NCBI RefSeq assembly: GCF_003226535.1
Contig: NZ_QKOB01000005.1
Coordinates: 124,001-188,000 of the forward strand
Length of the DNA stretch: 64,000 nt
Direction of reading: 5' to 3'
Source of the DNA: Meiothermus sp. Pnk-1
GTDB taxonomy: Bacteria; Deinococcota; Deinococci; Deinococcales; Thermaceae
How positions within the stretch are numbered: position 1 is the stretch's first letter; each line of letters begins with the position of its first letter. The notes under the pieces are model-generated. The model saw only the letters and a list, made by a program, of their open reading frames with translations. It made no database searches and had not been told where the DNA came from. Shown here piece after piece: positions 16,536 through 26,185 of the stretch. A program made the position numbers and the translations under genes.

Positions 16536-17903
16536 ATGGTTATGGGTCATGCGGTCGTGATTCTGGCTGCGGGTCTGGGTACCCGCATGCGGTCGAAGCT
16601 GCCTAAGATGCTCCATCCGCTGCTGGGCAAACCGATGGTGGCTTACGCGGTAGAAACCGCCCTCGAGAGCGGGGCTGAGCGGGTGGTGGTGGTGCTGGGG
16701 CATGGGGCAGAGGAAGTGCGCCAGGCCCTCAAGGGCTACCCGCTGGAATACGTCGTTCAGGAGCGCCAGCTGGGCACTGCCCATGCCCTGCTGCAGGCCC
16801 GCCCCTTGCTCGAGGACTACCCCGGCCCCATCGTGCTGCGGCAGGGGGATACCCCCTTAGCCCGCCCCGAGACCATAATCAATCTGGTCAAGGCCCTCGA
16901 GACCTCCGACCTGGTGCTCCTCACCGTGAAGATGGCCGATCCCACCGGAATGGGCCGCATCATCCGCGACGGCGACGGTGAGATCATCGCCAACGTGGAG
17001 GAAAAAGACGCCAACCTGGCCCAGCGGGCGATCAAAGAGGTGAACGCCGGGGTCTATGCCTTCCGCAACGACGTGTGGGCGGCGCTCGAGCAAATAGACA
17101 ACCGTAACGCCGCCGGGGAGTACTACCTGCCGGACCTGATCCGGATCTACCGGGCCATGGGCAAGCACGTCAAGGGGTTGGAGTCCAAGGACCCCGGCGA
17201 GCTGTTAGGGATCAACACCCGCTCCCAGCTGGCCCAGGTGGAGGCCATCCTGCTCGCACGGTTGCGGCAGCAGTGGATGGACCGGGGGGTGCGGATGATC
17301 CAGCCGGAGACCATCTACCTCGAGCCCAGCGTCGAACTGGCCCCTGATGTGACCCTCTGGCCGGGGGTGATCCTGCGCGGGGCGACCAAGATCGGGGAGG
17401 GCTGCGAGATCGGGGCTTACTCGGTGCTCACCAACATGGAGCTCGAGCCCGGGGTCATCCTCCGCCCCAACGTGGTGGCCGAAAACTCGCTCATCAAAAG
17501 CGGGGCCGACGCGGGGCCTTTCGCCCGCTTTAGGCCAGGGGTGGTGCTCGAGGAGGGAGTCCACGTGGGCAACTTCGTGGAGCTGAAGGCCACCCGCATG
17601 CGCCGGGGGGCCAAGGCCGGGCACGTGGCGTACTTGGGTGATGCTGATATCGGCGAGGACTCCAACATCGGGGCCGGGACCATCACCGCCAACTACGACG
17701 GAAGGCAAAAACACCGCACCATCCTGGGTCGGGGGGTATTCGTTGGCTCCAACAGCACCTTGATCGCGCCCATCAAGATTGGGGACCGGGCCTATGTCGC
17801 CGGGGGGAGCACGCTCAATCAGGATGTGCCCGAAGACGCCCTGGCCATCGCCCGCGAACGCCAGCGCAACATCGAGGGCTACATGAAGCGCAAGCGGGGC
17901 TGA
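16536..17903 (+). CDS. glmU: Bifunctional UDP-GlcNAc pyrophosphorylase / GlcN-1-P acetyltransferase
   Basis: A 455-residue enzyme making UDP-N-acetylglucosamine for peptidoglycan. The N-terminal nucleotidyltransferase domain starts with VVILAAGLGTRMRSKLPK, and the C-terminal half is a left-handed beta-helix acetyltransferase with hexapeptide repeats ending in GAGTITANYDG and GSNSTLIAPIKIGD. Length is typical for GlmU. Start choice is open: ATG 16536 is used here; ATG 16542 is two codons later; a TTG at 16530 would lie exactly 6 nt after a TAGACT box (16518-16523), matching the leaderless spacing elsewhere. Confidence 0.95.
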   Translation: MVMGHAVVILAAGLGTRMRSKLPKMLHPLLGKPMVAYAVETALESGAERVVVVLGHGAEEVRQALKGYPLEYVVQERQLGTAHALLQARPLLEDYPGPIVLRQGDTPLARPETIINLVKALETSDLVLLTVKMADPTGMGRIIRDGDGEIIANVEEKDANLAQRAIKEVNAGVYAFRNDVWAALEQIDNRNAAGEYYLPDLIRIYRAMGKHVKGLESKDPGELLGINTRSQLAQVEAILLARLRQQWMDRGVRMIQPETIYLEPSVELAPDVTLWPGVILRGATKIGEGCEIGAYSVLTNMELEPGVILRPNVVAENSLIKSGADAGPFARFRPGVVLEEGVHVGNFVELKATRMRRGAKAGHVAYLGDADIGEDSNIGAGTITANYDGRQKHRTILGRGVFVGSNSTLIAPIKIGDRAYVAGGSTLNQDVPEDALAIARERQRNIEGYMKRKRG

Positions 17904-17994
17904 GAGCTAGGAGCGGCCACCGACCGGTCTTCGGCCGGGAAAGTATTCATTTGTAATTCAGCGATGGGAGTACACTTAGGCTTAGGAGAATGCC

Positions 17995-18222
17995 ATGAAC
18001 CTGGGAATGCCTGAGATCCTGATCATCTTGCTGGTGGCGCTGCTGCTCTTCGGGCCGCGCAAGCTGCCCGAGCTGGGCCGCAGCCTGGGGCAGTCCATTC
18101 GCGAGTTCAAGCGAGGGGCCCAGAGTATCCGCGAGGAGTTTGAGAGCACGGTGAACCTGGACGAGAAACCGCGGCCGGTCGCGGCCAAGCCGGAGGAGGC
18201 TACTCCGGAGAACAAGTCCTAG
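17995..18222 (+). CDS. tatA: Twin-arginine translocase subunit TatA
   Basis: A 75-residue protein with the TatA/E pattern: a short N-terminal membrane span (EILIILLVALLLFGPRKLP) with the conserved FG hinge, then an amphipathic helix (LGRSLGQSIREFKRG) and an acidic/Pro-rich tail. It forms the oligomeric pore for folded proteins carrying RR signal peptides. TTAGGAGA gives a good ribosome site before the ATG. It is followed after 3 bp by tatC, so the pair is one operon; no tatB-like gene is seen, as expected for a minimal TatAC system. Confidence 0.95.
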   Translation: MNLGMPEILIILLVALLLFGPRKLPELGRSLGQSIREFKRGAQSIREEFESTVNLDEKPRPVAAKPEEATPENKS

Positions 18223-18225
18223 TTT

Positions 18226-18978
18226 ATGCGCGAAGCGCCCTTGATGGAGCACCTCGAGGAGCTGCGCTCGAGGATCATCTGGTCGTTGGTGGCCTGGGGG
18301 GTGATGACCGGGGTGGCCTTCACCTTCCGGGTGCAGCTTTTGGATTGGCTCAAGAGGCCGCTGGATGCCTTCAACGCCGCCAGCAACATCAAAGCTGAGC
18401 TGATCGTCCTCAACATTACCGAACCTTTTCTCACCGCCTTCAAGGTAGCGGCCTTCGGCGGTTTGGTGTTTGCTCTTCCTTTCATCGTCTATCAGATCTG
18501 GGCTTTCATCGCACCTGGCCTGTATGATCACGAGCGGCGCTTGGCGGCCCCTTTCCTGCTGGGGGCGGGTTTTAGTTTTGCCGCGGGGGCGGTATTTTCT
18601 TATTTTGTGCTCCTGCCCTTTGCGGTGCCGTTCCTGTTGGGGTTTTTGGGCGACGTGGTGACGCCGCAGATCTCCATCGGCATGTATATGGGTCAGGTGT
18701 TAGCCTTTATGGGGCTGATGGGCCTTCTGTTCGAGATGCCGGTGGTGAGCTACCTGCTCGCTCGGCTGGGCTTCCTGACCAGCCGTTTCTTGATCAGCAA
18801 CTGGCGGATCGCCATCGTGCTGCTCATCACCTTAGCGGCGGTGATTACGCCTACGGTGGACGTGGTGAACCTGTCCTTGGTGGCCCTGCCGCTGTTGTTG
18901 CTGTACTGGATTTCGATCTTCCTGGTGAAGTGGGCCGAGCGCTCGAGGCCCAAAGATATCGAAAAGACCGCAGCCTAG
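18226..18978 (+). CDS. tatC: Twin-arginine translocase subunit TatC
   Basis: A 250-residue protein with six membrane spans that binds RR signal peptides. The N-terminal MEHLEELRSRIIWSL is the conserved TatC opening, with the essential Glu in HLEELR. FVFALPFIVYQIWAFIAPGLY and FEMPVVSYLLARLG are the other characteristic segments. The C terminus is short and basic. A start at ATG 18226 (MREAPLMEHLEE) or ATG 18244 are both possible. Functions with TatA directly upstream. Confidence 0.96.
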   Translation: MREAPLMEHLEELRSRIIWSLVAWGVMTGVAFTFRVQLLDWLKRPLDAFNAASNIKAELIVLNITEPFLTAFKVAAFGGLVFALPFIVYQIWAFIAPGLYDHERRLAAPFLLGAGFSFAAGAVFSYFVLLPFAVPFLLGFLGDVVTPQISIGMYMGQVLAFMGLMGLLFEMPVVSYLLARLGFLTSRFLISNWRIAIVLLITLAAVITPTVDVVNLSLVALPLLLLYWISIFLVKWAERSRPKDIEKTAA

Positions 18979-18993
18979 GGGTCTGGCAACACG

Positions 18994-19038
18994 GGCGGCC
19001 GGTATCGGCCGCCGGCCTAACCCGGGGCTGTCAGCCCC
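18994..19038 (+). terminator. Tandem hairpins after tatC
   Basis: A perfect 8-bp stem, GGCGGCCG / CGGCCGCC with loop GTAT (18994-19013), is followed by a 6-bp stem, GGGGCT / AGCCCC (19024-19038). No T-tract follows, so this may be a processing barrier and not a classical terminator. Confidence 0.4.
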
Positions 19039-19097
19039 ATCCGCGGTCGTTCGGGGCCTTGATGGGCAAGAACGAGGCCGGTGCTTTGGTATACCAG

Positions 19098-19127
19098 TTG
19101 CGCAAGGCGAGGCGGGTGGGCTACAAT
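19098..19127 (+). promoter_or_regulatory. Promoter of the DAHP synthase gene
   Basis: TTGCGC at 19098-19103, an 18-bp spacer and TACAAT at 19122-19127. The ATG is only 10 nt further on, so the message would be leaderless or nearly so. Confidence 0.65.
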
Positions 19128-19137
19128 CCTCCAATCT

Positions 19138-20220
19138 ATGGACCAACGCATCCAGGACCTTCGGCGGGAAGTAGACAAGATCAACCGTGAGCTGCTGCGC
19201 CTCCTTTCGGAGCGGGGGAAGCTGGTCACCGAGATCGGCCGTATCCAGACCGAGCTAGGTCTACCCCACTACGACCCCAAGCGGGAGGAGGAGATGCTGG
19301 CCTACCTCACCGCGGAAAACCCCGGTCCTTACCCGGCCAGCACCATCAGGGGGCTGTTCAAGGAGATCTTCAAAGCCTCGATGAACCTCGAGGAGGCCAA
19401 GGACAAGCAGAAGTTTCTCTACTCCAGGAAGGTCAAGCCCGACGACACCAAGGTCAGGGTAGGGGAGGTAGTGTTTGGGGAGGGGAAGCTTCTGGTGGCG
19501 GGGCCTTGCTCCATCGAGTCCGAGGAGCAGATGATGTCTACCGCCCGCTTCCTGGCCGAGCGCGGGGTCAAGGTGTTGCGGGGTGGGGCCTTCAAACCGC
19601 GCACCTCGCCCTACGGTTTTCAAGGTATGGGCGAGCCCGGGTTGCGCCTCGGTCGCAAGGCTGCCGATGCTTACGGCATGGTCTTCGTTAGCGAGGTGAT
19701 GGATACCCGCGATGTAGAGCTTTTGGCGCAGTACGTGGACATTCTCCAGATCGGCACCCGCAACGCCCACAACTTTGCCTTGCTCAAGGAGGCGGGCAAG
19801 GCCAGCAAGCCCGTACTGCTCAAGCGCGGCTTTGCCCAGACCGTAGAGGAGTGGTTCTATGCGGCCGAGTACATCCTCTCGCACGGCAACGGCCAGGTGA
19901 TCCTCTGCGAGCGGGGTATCCGAACCTACGAGAAGGCCACCCGCAACACCCTGGACCTCTCGGCGGTGGTCCTCGCCAAGCAAGAGACCCACCTCCCGGT
20001 GATCGTAGACGTGACCCACGCAGCCGGCCGCACCGACTTGCTGGCCCCGCTGGCGCGGGCAGCCTTGGCGGCTGGGGCCGATGGCGTCCACGTCGAGGTG
20101 CATCCCAACCCCAAGGTGGCCCTCTCCGACAACGATCAGCAGATGGACTTCGCCCAGTTCGAGAAGTTTTTGGCTTCAATCGCCGATCTGATGCCCGTGA
20201 CCTTGGTCGCCAAAGAGTAG
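19138..20220 (+). CDS. aroG: Chorismate mutase - DAHP synthase fusion
   Basis: A 360-residue two-domain protein. Residues 1-90 are an AroQ-type chorismate mutase helix bundle (MDQRIQDLRREVDKINREL), used in relatives as a feedback sensor. Residues about 100-355 are a type I-beta 3-deoxy-D-arabino-heptulosonate-7-phosphate synthase, the first enzyme of aromatic amino acid synthesis, with VAGPCSIESEEQM, FKPRTSPYGFQGMGEPGL and DVTHAAGRTDLL. This is the Bacillus-type arrangement, implying control by chorismate or prephenate. The ATG at 19138 matches the start of the mutase domain; the gene stands alone between its promoter and a bidirectional terminator. Confidence 0.95.
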   Translation: MDQRIQDLRREVDKINRELLRLLSERGKLVTEIGRIQTELGLPHYDPKREEEMLAYLTAENPGPYPASTIRGLFKEIFKASMNLEEAKDKQKFLYSRKVKPDDTKVRVGEVVFGEGKLLVAGPCSIESEEQMMSTARFLAERGVKVLRGGAFKPRTSPYGFQGMGEPGLRLGRKAADAYGMVFVSEVMDTRDVELLAQYVDILQIGTRNAHNFALLKEAGKASKPVLLKRGFAQTVEEWFYAAEYILSHGNGQVILCERGIRTYEKATRNTLDLSAVVLAKQETHLPVIVDVTHAAGRTDLLAPLARAALAAGADGVHVEVHPNPKVALSDNDQQMDFAQFEKFLASIADLMPVTLVAKE

Positions 20221-20244
20221 AGGCGGCGCTTGCGGCCCACACGA

Positions 20245-20267
20245 AAACCCCGGCAAAGCCGGGGTTT
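20245..20267. terminator. Bidirectional terminator between aroG and nuoN
   Basis: A perfect 10-bp stem, AAACCCCGGC / GCCGGGGTTT, with loop AAA. Read on either strand it ends in a T-run (GGGGTTTAT on plus, GGGGTTTTCG on minus), so it can end both the convergent aroG and nuo transcripts. Confidence 0.85.
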
Positions 20268-20301
20268 ATCGCACCCTTTAGTCGGGCGGCTTTGTCCTAG
20301 C

Positions 20302-21999
20302 TCAAGCGGGCAGCACCCCGGCGCTGGCGTCGTGGCCGGGGACAGCGCTGGAGGGTGCGGTGACCTTCACCCTAACCGAAGGGCCCCCGGCTTGCCCGGC
20401 CCGCCGCACCTGGTAGGTGTGGAGCCCGGGGCTGGGGGCAGGCTCGAGGGCGAACGACCATCCGCCGTTCTGCTCCACCGTTACGCTGCCGAGCTTGGTG
20501 GCGCCGTCGTAGATCTCCAGGGTTTCGCCGGGTTGGCCGGTACCTTGCAGGCTGAACCCGCCCGCCGGGACCTCGGCCCCGTCGGAGGGCGAGGTGATGC
20601 TCAGGTTGGTGTTGAGAGGAACCCGTACGGCGAGGTCGGGCTGCCCCGCGGCGAAGGCCCGATACCCCAGGAAGGGCAGGATGCCTAGAAGCCCGATCAG
20701 GACCATGGCCAGGGTCATGGCCCAGCGAGCGCTGCCGAAAGCGGGGGTGGCGGTGGGCCAGGGCGGGAGTACCCCAGCCCGGTCTTCTTCCCGCCCGTCT
20801 TCGGGCTGCCGCGAGAGCAGCGCCAGGCTGAACAGGCGCAAGTAGTAGTAAGCGGCGATGGCCGAGGTGACCAGGGCCAGCACCAAGAGGGGGTACTGGT
20901 GGGCCTTGGCGCCCTCGAGGAAGACCAGCAGCTTACCCCAGAAGCCGGGGAAGGGGGGTAACCCCGTCAGCGAGAGCATGGCGAAGCCCAAGCCTATCCC
21001 TAAAAACCGGTTGCGCCCGAAGAGGCCCCGCAGGCGCTCGTAGGGGACGTTGCCGTTGGAGATCGCCGAGAGCACAGCGAACGCCAGGCCGGTCCCCAGC
21101 AGATAGGTCAGCAGGTAAAAGCCAATGGCTGGGGCCGCGGTCGCGCTGTAGAGGCCGATCCCTACGTATCCGGCGTGGGCGATGGAGGAGTAGGCCAGCA
21201 GGCGCTTGGCCTCGCTCTGGGCCAGGGCCCCCAGGTTCCCGAAGATCAAGGTCAGGACGATGACCGCAGCCAGCGCCGCGCCCCAGGCGGGCAGGCCCTC
21301 GGAGGTGAGGCGTACCAAGGCGGCGAAAGCGGCGGCTTTGACCGCGGTGGCCATGAGCAGGCTGACCCCGGTAGGGCTGCCCTGGTAGACGTCAGGGGTC
21401 CACCAGTGGAAGGGCACCATCGAGGCCTTGAAGGCTAGGCCGATCAACAGCAGCACCATCGCCGCCGTGTAGAGCGCGCCGCTGCCGCTCGTTCCGGCGT
21501 TGAAGCTACCGGTGGCGCCGAAGTGCAGCGCGATGCCGTAAAGGAAGATGGCCGCCGAGATGGCCCCCAGCAGGAAGTATTTGAGGCCCGCTTCGTAGCT
21601 TTGCTCGTCGCGTCGCCAGGTGGCCAGCACGTACAGGGGCAGCGAGAGGGCCTCGAGCGCGATGAGGATCACCACCAGGTTCGGCGTGGAGGCCATCAGG
21701 AGCATCCCGACCGCGGCGTAGAGAGCCAGCAGGTAGTACTCTGCCCGCTCGCTCGTTTCCCTACCGATCACCACCGCCCACAACACCCCCAGCAAGGCCA
21801 CCAAGGTGAGCCCCTGAGCCAGGGAGTCCCAGCGGAAGAGGCCGAAGTACTCCGCCGTCTGGTTCCACCCCACCAGGATGGCTCCCACCGCAACGAGGAC
21901 GCTCCCCGCGGTGAGCCATTTGGTGACCCGCAGCGGGATCCATAAGGCCAGCAAGGTGAGGACAGCGGCGGCGCTCGAGAGGATCAAGAGGGGGATCAT
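20302..21999 (-). CDS. nuoN: NADH-quinone oxidoreductase subunit N with C-terminal Ig-like domain
   Basis: A 565-residue antiporter-like proton-pumping subunit of complex I, last gene of the nuo operon. About residues 1-445 are the usual NuoN/Nqo14 membrane protein with some 14 spans (for example KASMVPFHWWTPDVYQGSP, with conserved Lys and His). Thermus Nqo14 is 427 residues. Here about 118 further residues follow, and about 468-548 read as a bacterial Ig-like domain: ITSPSDGAEVPAGGF, GTGQPGETLEIYDG, WSFALEP, TYQVRRAG. That domain resembles the second Ig repeat of the protein at 36634. It would project from the periplasmic side if topology is normal. The frame is intact across the join. Overlaps nuoM by 4 bp. 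Confidence 0.93.
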   Translation of the reverse strand: MIPLLILSSAAAVLTLLALWIPLRVTKWLTAGSVLVAVGAILVGWNQTAEYFGLFRWDSLAQGLTLVALLGVLWAVVIGRETSERAEYYLLALYAAVGMLLMASTPNLVVILIALEALSLPLYVLATWRRDEQSYEAGLKYFLLGAISAAIFLYGIALHFGATGSFNAGTSGSGALYTAAMVLLLIGLAFKASMVPFHWWTPDVYQGSPTGVSLLMATAVKAAAFAALVRLTSEGLPAWGAALAAVIVLTLIFGNLGALAQSEAKRLLAYSSIAHAGYVGIGLYSATAAPAIGFYLLTYLLGTGLAFAVLSAISNGNVPYERLRGLFGRNRFLGIGLGFAMLSLTGLPPFPGFWGKLLVFLEGAKAHQYPLLVLALVTSAIAAYYYLRLFSLALLSRQPEDGREEDRAGVLPPWPTATPAFGSARWAMTLAMVLIGLLGILPFLGYRAFAAGQPDLAVRVPLNTNLSITSPSDGAEVPAGGFSLQGTGQPGETLEIYDGATKLGSVTVEQNGGWSFALEPAPSPGLHTYQVRRAGQAGGPSVRVKVTAPSSAVPGHDASAGVLPA

Positions 22000-23420
22000 G
22001 CCGCACCTCCGAAGAGCGCGGCAAACGCCTTGGCCAAGGGTTGCAAGAGCTGGGTAAAGAGCTTAGGGTACAGGCCCAGCAGGGCGATAGCGGCTACGAT
22101 CACCACCGCGAAGCTCCATTCCTGTAGGGTCATGTCGGGGACGGCGCGGCTCTCGTTTTCGTGGAAGACTTTCTGGTAGGCGGTAAGGGCATAAGCTGCC
22201 GCTGCGATCACCGAGAGGAAGGCCACGAAGGTCAGCCAAGGGCTAGCCTTGTAGGCGCCCAAGAGGGCCATGAACTCTCCGGGGAACCCGGCCAGCCCCG
22301 GCAGGCCGATCATGCTCATCACCAGGATCATGCCCAGCGCAGCCAAAGCAGGGGCACTTTTGGCCAGCCCCCGCACCGGGCCAATCTCCAGGGTGCCGGT
22401 GCGCTCGTAGAGCAGGCCCGTAAAGAGAAACATCCCGCCCGTGTAGACGAACGAGGCGCCCAGCAGGAACAAAGCCCCCACTGCGCCCTCGCTGGTTCCG
22501 CTGAAAAGCCCGATGGCCGCCAGCCCCATGTGCGAGATCCCCCCGTAGGCCAGCAGGTTTTTCCAGTCCTTGGCCCCCCAGGCTGCCCAGGCCGCGTAGA
22601 TGGCGGTGAAGGCAGCCACCGCCAGCAGCAGCGGTTGCAGGTTTTGGAAGCCCTCTGGGGCTAGGGGCATGGCCCAGCGGAAGAAAGCGAAGACACCTAC
22701 CTTGTATAAGGTGCCCATGGCGTCGGCCAGGCCGCTGGGGTGGCTTTCCTGGTGGAAGCTGGGCAGCCAGGCGTGGAGCGGGAAGAGGGGGGTCTTCACC
22801 GCCAGGGCAAAAAGGAAGCCCAGGAAGACCCAATTGGCGATGGAACCTTTGAGCGGGTGGTTTTGTAAGTCGCCGATCAAAAAGCTCTCCGCCCCTCCCA
22901 GGAAGCGGGCCGCCAGGATAGCAGCCAGCATCGGCAACGACCCCACCAGGGTGAACAGGGCGAAGGTGTAGACGGCCCGCATCCGCTCACGCCCGCCGTA
23001 CAGCCCCAGCATGAGGAGGGCGGGAATTAGGGTGAACTCGAAAAATACGTAGAAAAGCACCAGGTCCAGGGCGGCGAAGATGCCCAACAACCCGGTTTCC
23101 ATCATCAGCGCGTAGCCCACCATCCGCAGCGGGGCTTTAGCCACCCAGACGCCCAGAAAGACCGTAAGGGTCACCGCCAGCCAGAGGAACATGGCCGCGT
23201 TGTCGAGGCCCACTGCGTAGTAGATCCCGGCAGGGGCCAACAAGGGGGCCTGGGTGAGGTAGGCGATCCCTTCCTTGGGATGGAAGACGAACATCCCCAA
23301 CGCCAGCACGAAGACCCCGCCCGAGGCCACCAGGGCAAAGGCCCGCCCCAGCCCCGGCCATAGCACCAGGGCGATCCCTGCCAGCAGGGGAAGGAAGAGG
23401 ACGATGTCGGCCAGGTTCAT
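21996..23420 (-). CDS. nuoM: NADH-quinone oxidoreductase subunit M
   Basis: A 474-residue antiporter-like proton-pumping subunit of complex I (Thermus Nqo13 is 469). It has about 14 spans; [20 protein letters not shown] carries the conserved Lys-His transport residues and the early [22 protein letters not shown] carries the conserved Glu. The start at 23420 ([12 protein letters not shown]) forms an ATGA overlap with the nuoL stop; a start five codons earlier is less likely. It lies between nuoL and nuoN with 4-bp overlaps. Confidence 0.96.
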   Translation of the reverse strand: MNLADIVLFLPLLAGIALVLWPGLGRAFALVASGGVFVLALGMFVFHPKEGIAYLTQAPLLAPAGIYYAVGLDNAAMFLWLAVTLTVFLGVWVAKAPLRMVGYALMMETGLLGIFAALDLVLFYVFFEFTLIPALLMLGLYGGRERMRAVYTFALFTLVGSLPMLAAILAARFLGGAESFLIGDLQNHPLKGSIANWVFLGFLFALAVKTPLFPLHAWLPSFHQESHPSGLADAMGTLYKVGVFAFFRWAMPLAPEGFQNLQPLLLAVAAFTAIYAAWAAWGAKDWKNLLAYGGISHMGLAAIGLFSGTSEGAVGALFLLGASFVYTGGMFLFTGLLYERTGTLEIGPVRGLAKSAPALAALGMILVMSMIGLPGLAGFPGEFMALLGAYKASPWLTFVAFLSVIAAAAYALTAYQKVFHENESRAVPDMTLQEWSFAVVIVAAIALLGLYPKLFTQLLQPLAKAFAALFGGAA

Positions 23421-25243
23421 CGGCTTACCCCCCATAGGAGGAGCAGTACCGCTCCGACCACCAGCCCCGCTGCGTAGAAGCGGATGTAGCCGGTCTCGAG
23501 CCTAGCCAGCAGGTTCCCGATTCCGGCGGTGAGGGTTCCCAGCCAGCCGAAGCCGCCCAAAAGGCCTCTGTCGCCGTCAAAGAGCAGGCTGCCCAGGCCC
23601 TTGAGCGGATTTACGATGAAGGTGTTGTACATCTGGTCCACGTAGAAGCTATGCTCGGAGGCCTGCGCAAAACGCGTATACCAGCCGGGCAGGAGTTTTT
23701 GCTGGAAGAAGCGGTAGCCCAGGTAGAGACCGGCCAGGGCCACCAAGGCCGAGATCAGCACCAACGTCCACTCGAGCGCCAGGGATGGCTTTTCGTACTC
23801 GAGGTGGGCCAGGTTGGGCTCGAGAAAGCGCTCGAGGAGGTTAGGGAAGGGTTCCGGCAGGCCGATGTAGCCGATGAACACTGCTCCCAAAGCCAGGATG
23901 TGGTTGGGGAAGAGCATCACGCCCGGGGACTCATGCGGGTGTGCATCCCCCCGGTATTGACCCAAAAACACCGTCACAAACCAGCGCATCGAGTACATGG
24001 CGGTGAGGAAGGCGGTAGCCAGCAGCAGGAGGTAGAACACGAGGCTCGAGTTTACGCTGTAGAAGAGGGTGGAGTAGAGGATCGCATCCTTCGACCAGAA
24101 ACCCGACAACAGCGGCATGCCCCCCAGCGCCAGGGCCCCGATCAGCCCGTGCCAACGGGTTTGGGGCAGGTAGCGCCACATCCCGCCCATTTTGCGGATG
24201 TCCTGCTCGCCGCCTAGGGCGTGGATCACCGAACCCGAGGCCATGAACAACAAGGCCTTGAAGAAGGCATGGGTGAGCACGTGAAAAAGGGCGACCCAAT
24301 AGGCTCCCATGCCCGCGGCCACGAACATAAAGCCGAGCTGGGAGAGGGTCGAATAGGCCACGATGCGCTTGATGTCCTGTTGCCCAAAGGCCGACAGCGC
24401 CCCATAAATCGCGGTGAGAAGCCCCAGGATGGCGATCCACAGCGAGACCTCCGGCGCGTTGATGTAGAGGAAGCTGCTGCGGGCCAAGAGGTACACCCCT
24501 GCCGTGACCATGGTGGCGGCGTGGATCAGCGCTGAGACCGGGGTGGGGCCGGCCATGGCGTCGGGTAGCCAGACCATCAGGGGAACCTGGGCGCTCTTGC
24601 CGACGGCTCCCACGAAGAGCAACAAGGCCGCCAGGGACAGCCCGGCGGGGATGAAGAGGTTCTCCTCGAGCTTGGCGTTGATCTCGGAGATGCCCAAAGT
24701 CCCGAACATCGCCCACAACAGCCCCATACCCAGCAAGAACCCCAGGTCGCCGATGCGGTTGACGATAAAAGCTTTGCGGGCCGAGTCGGCGTTCACCCGG
24801 TCCTGGTACCAGAAGCCGATCAGGAGATACGAGGCCAGCCCCACGCCTTCCCAACCGATGAACATCACCACGTAGTTGTCGGCTAGGACCAGGGTGAGCA
24901 TCATGGCGATGAAGAGGTTGAGGTAGGCGAAGAAACGGCTGAAACCGGCATCTGCGTGCATGTAACCGATGGCGTAGACGTGGATCAAGAAGCCCACGCC
25001 GGTCACGATCAGGAGCATGAGCCCGGAGAGGTGGTCCAGGTTGAGGCTGAAGGAGATGCCAGGTAGCCAGTCGCTGATGGCAAACTTGGCCCCACCCTGG
25101 GCCAGCAGGATCACGCCCAGCACCAAGCTGGCGAGCACCAGCCCCGAGGCGATCACTCCCGGCAGGGGCTCCCGCATCCGTTTGCCGAGCAGACCCAGCA
25201 GCACGAATCCCAGGAGGGGAAAGAGAATCGTCAACACCAGCAT
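23417..25243 (-). CDS. nuoL: NADH-quinone oxidoreductase subunit L
   Basis: A 608-residue antiporter-like subunit at the far end of the complex I membrane arm (Thermus Nqo12, 606). It has about 16 spans, including [35 protein letters not shown], the most conserved stretch of this family with the transport Lys and His. The C terminus includes the long lateral helix and a last membrane helix. A 94-bp gap with no gene separates it from nuoK; nuoM follows with a 4-bp overlap. Confidence 0.97.
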   Translation of the reverse strand: MLVLTILFPLLGFVLLGLLGKRMREPLPGVIASGLVLASLVLGVILLAQGGAKFAISDWLPGISFSLNLDHLSGLMLLIVTGVGFLIHVYAIGYMHADAGFSRFFAYLNLFIAMMLTLVLADNYVVMFIGWEGVGLASYLLIGFWYQDRVNADSARKAFIVNRIGDLGFLLGMGLLWAMFGTLGISEINAKLEENLFIPAGLSLAALLLFVGAVGKSAQVPLMVWLPDAMAGPTPVSALIHAATMVTAGVYLLARSSFLYINAPEVSLWIAILGLLTAIYGALSAFGQQDIKRIVAYSTLSQLGFMFVAAGMGAYWVALFHVLTHAFFKALLFMASGSVIHALGGEQDIRKMGGMWRYLPQTRWHGLIGALALGGMPLLSGFWSKDAILYSTLFYSVNSSLVFYLLLLATAFLTAMYSMRWFVTVFLGQYRGDAHPHESPGVMLFPNHILALGAVFIGYIGLPEPFPNLLERFLEPNLAHLEYEKPSLALEWTLVLISALVALAGLYLGYRFFQQKLLPGWYTRFAQASEHSFYVDQMYNTFIVNPLKGLGSLLFDGDRGLLGGFGWLGTLTAGIGNLLARLETGYIRFYAAGLVVGAVLLLLWGVSR

Positions 25244-25337
25244 GGGCCGATACCTCCCTGGTCTAGGCGCAGAGGCAGCGAGCGGGCACGTTGCCCCTTG
25301 CGGTTGGCGCAGCTTGATAAACCATCAACTCGTCGGA

Positions 25338-25631
25338 TCATCCCTTTAGCTCCCTGAGTTCATCCACCCCGGTGCTTTCCCGGCGGCGGAAGATAGCTAC
25401 GATGAGCCCCAACCCTACCGCAACCTCGGCGGCGGCGATGGCGATTACAAAGAGGGCTACGGTCTGGGCATCGAGAGAGCCGTACATTTTGGCCAATGCG
25501 ACAAGGGCCAGATTGGCCGAGTTCAGCATCAGCTCCACCGAGAGAAAGACCAGGATGGCTGTACGGCGGGTGAGTGCACCAAACACCCCGATGGCGAACA
25601 AGATGGCAGAAGTGGCCAGCCAGAGGTTCAT
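25338..25631 (-). CDS. nuoK: NADH-quinone oxidoreductase subunit K
   Basis: A 97-residue membrane subunit with three spans (Thermus Nqo11, 95). Two conserved membrane glutamates are visible, in [13 protein letters not shown] and [17 protein letters not shown]. It forms part of the proton path next to NuoH and NuoJ. The start overlaps the nuoJ stop by 4 bp. Confidence 0.96.
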   Translation of the reverse strand: MNLWLATSAILFAIGVFGALTRRTAILVFLSVELMLNSANLALVALAKMYGSLDAQTVALFVIAIAAAEVAVGLGLIVAIFRRRESTGVDELRELKG

Positions 25632-26185
25632 CGGCGCACCTCCTCTTTCGAAGCCGGGGTACGCCGGATTTTTTCCTCGTCGGTGAGGGCATCCAGCGGT
25701 TTATCCGGCTGGACCAACGCCACCGCAGCGACGGTTGCCACCAGCAGCAAGAAACCCACCGCCAAGAGCGCGTAGCGCCAGGGGCCATAGAGCACCGGCC
25801 CGATAGCTTGGGGTAGCCCGCCGTTCAGGTTGCCGACCTGCGGTGGCACCGGGACATCGCGGCTGGCGAGCATCAGCACGACGGCCAAAGCAAGGGCCCC
25901 TAAGGCGGCCACAGGGGTGAGCCTCGAGAGCGGGTTGATGCCCACCTCGGCCTGGGCCGCCGAGAGCAACATGATCACGAAGAGGAACAGCACTACGATG
26001 GCCCCGGCGTAGACGATGATCTGCACCAAACCCAAAAAGCGGGCGTCCAGCGAGATATAGATACCAGCCAACACCAAAAAGTTAGCGATCAGCGCCAAGG
26101 CGGCGTGCACCGCGTTGCGCACCGTCACCACCAGCAGGGCGCTGGCGAGGAGCAGCACGGCGGCTACAATCTCCCAAAAGCCCAT
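25628..26185 (-). CDS. nuoJ: NADH-quinone oxidoreductase subunit J
   Basis: A 185-residue membrane subunit with five spans (Thermus Nqo10, 176). [22 protein letters not shown] is the conserved third helix with the pi-bulge tyrosine and glycine region linked to conformational coupling. The C-terminal tail is cytoplasmic, charged ([16 protein letters not shown]) and slightly longer than in Thermus. It shares one base with the nuoI stop and overlaps nuoK. Confidence 0.95.
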   Translation of the reverse strand: MGFWEIVAAVLLLASALLVVTVRNAVHAALALIANFLVLAGIYISLDARFLGLVQIIVYAGAIVVLFLFVIMLLSAAQAEVGINPLSRLTPVAALGALALAVVLMLASRDVPVPPQVGNLNGGLPQAIGPVLYGPWRYALLAVGFLLLVATVAAVALVQPDKPLDALTDEEKIRRTPASKEEVRR

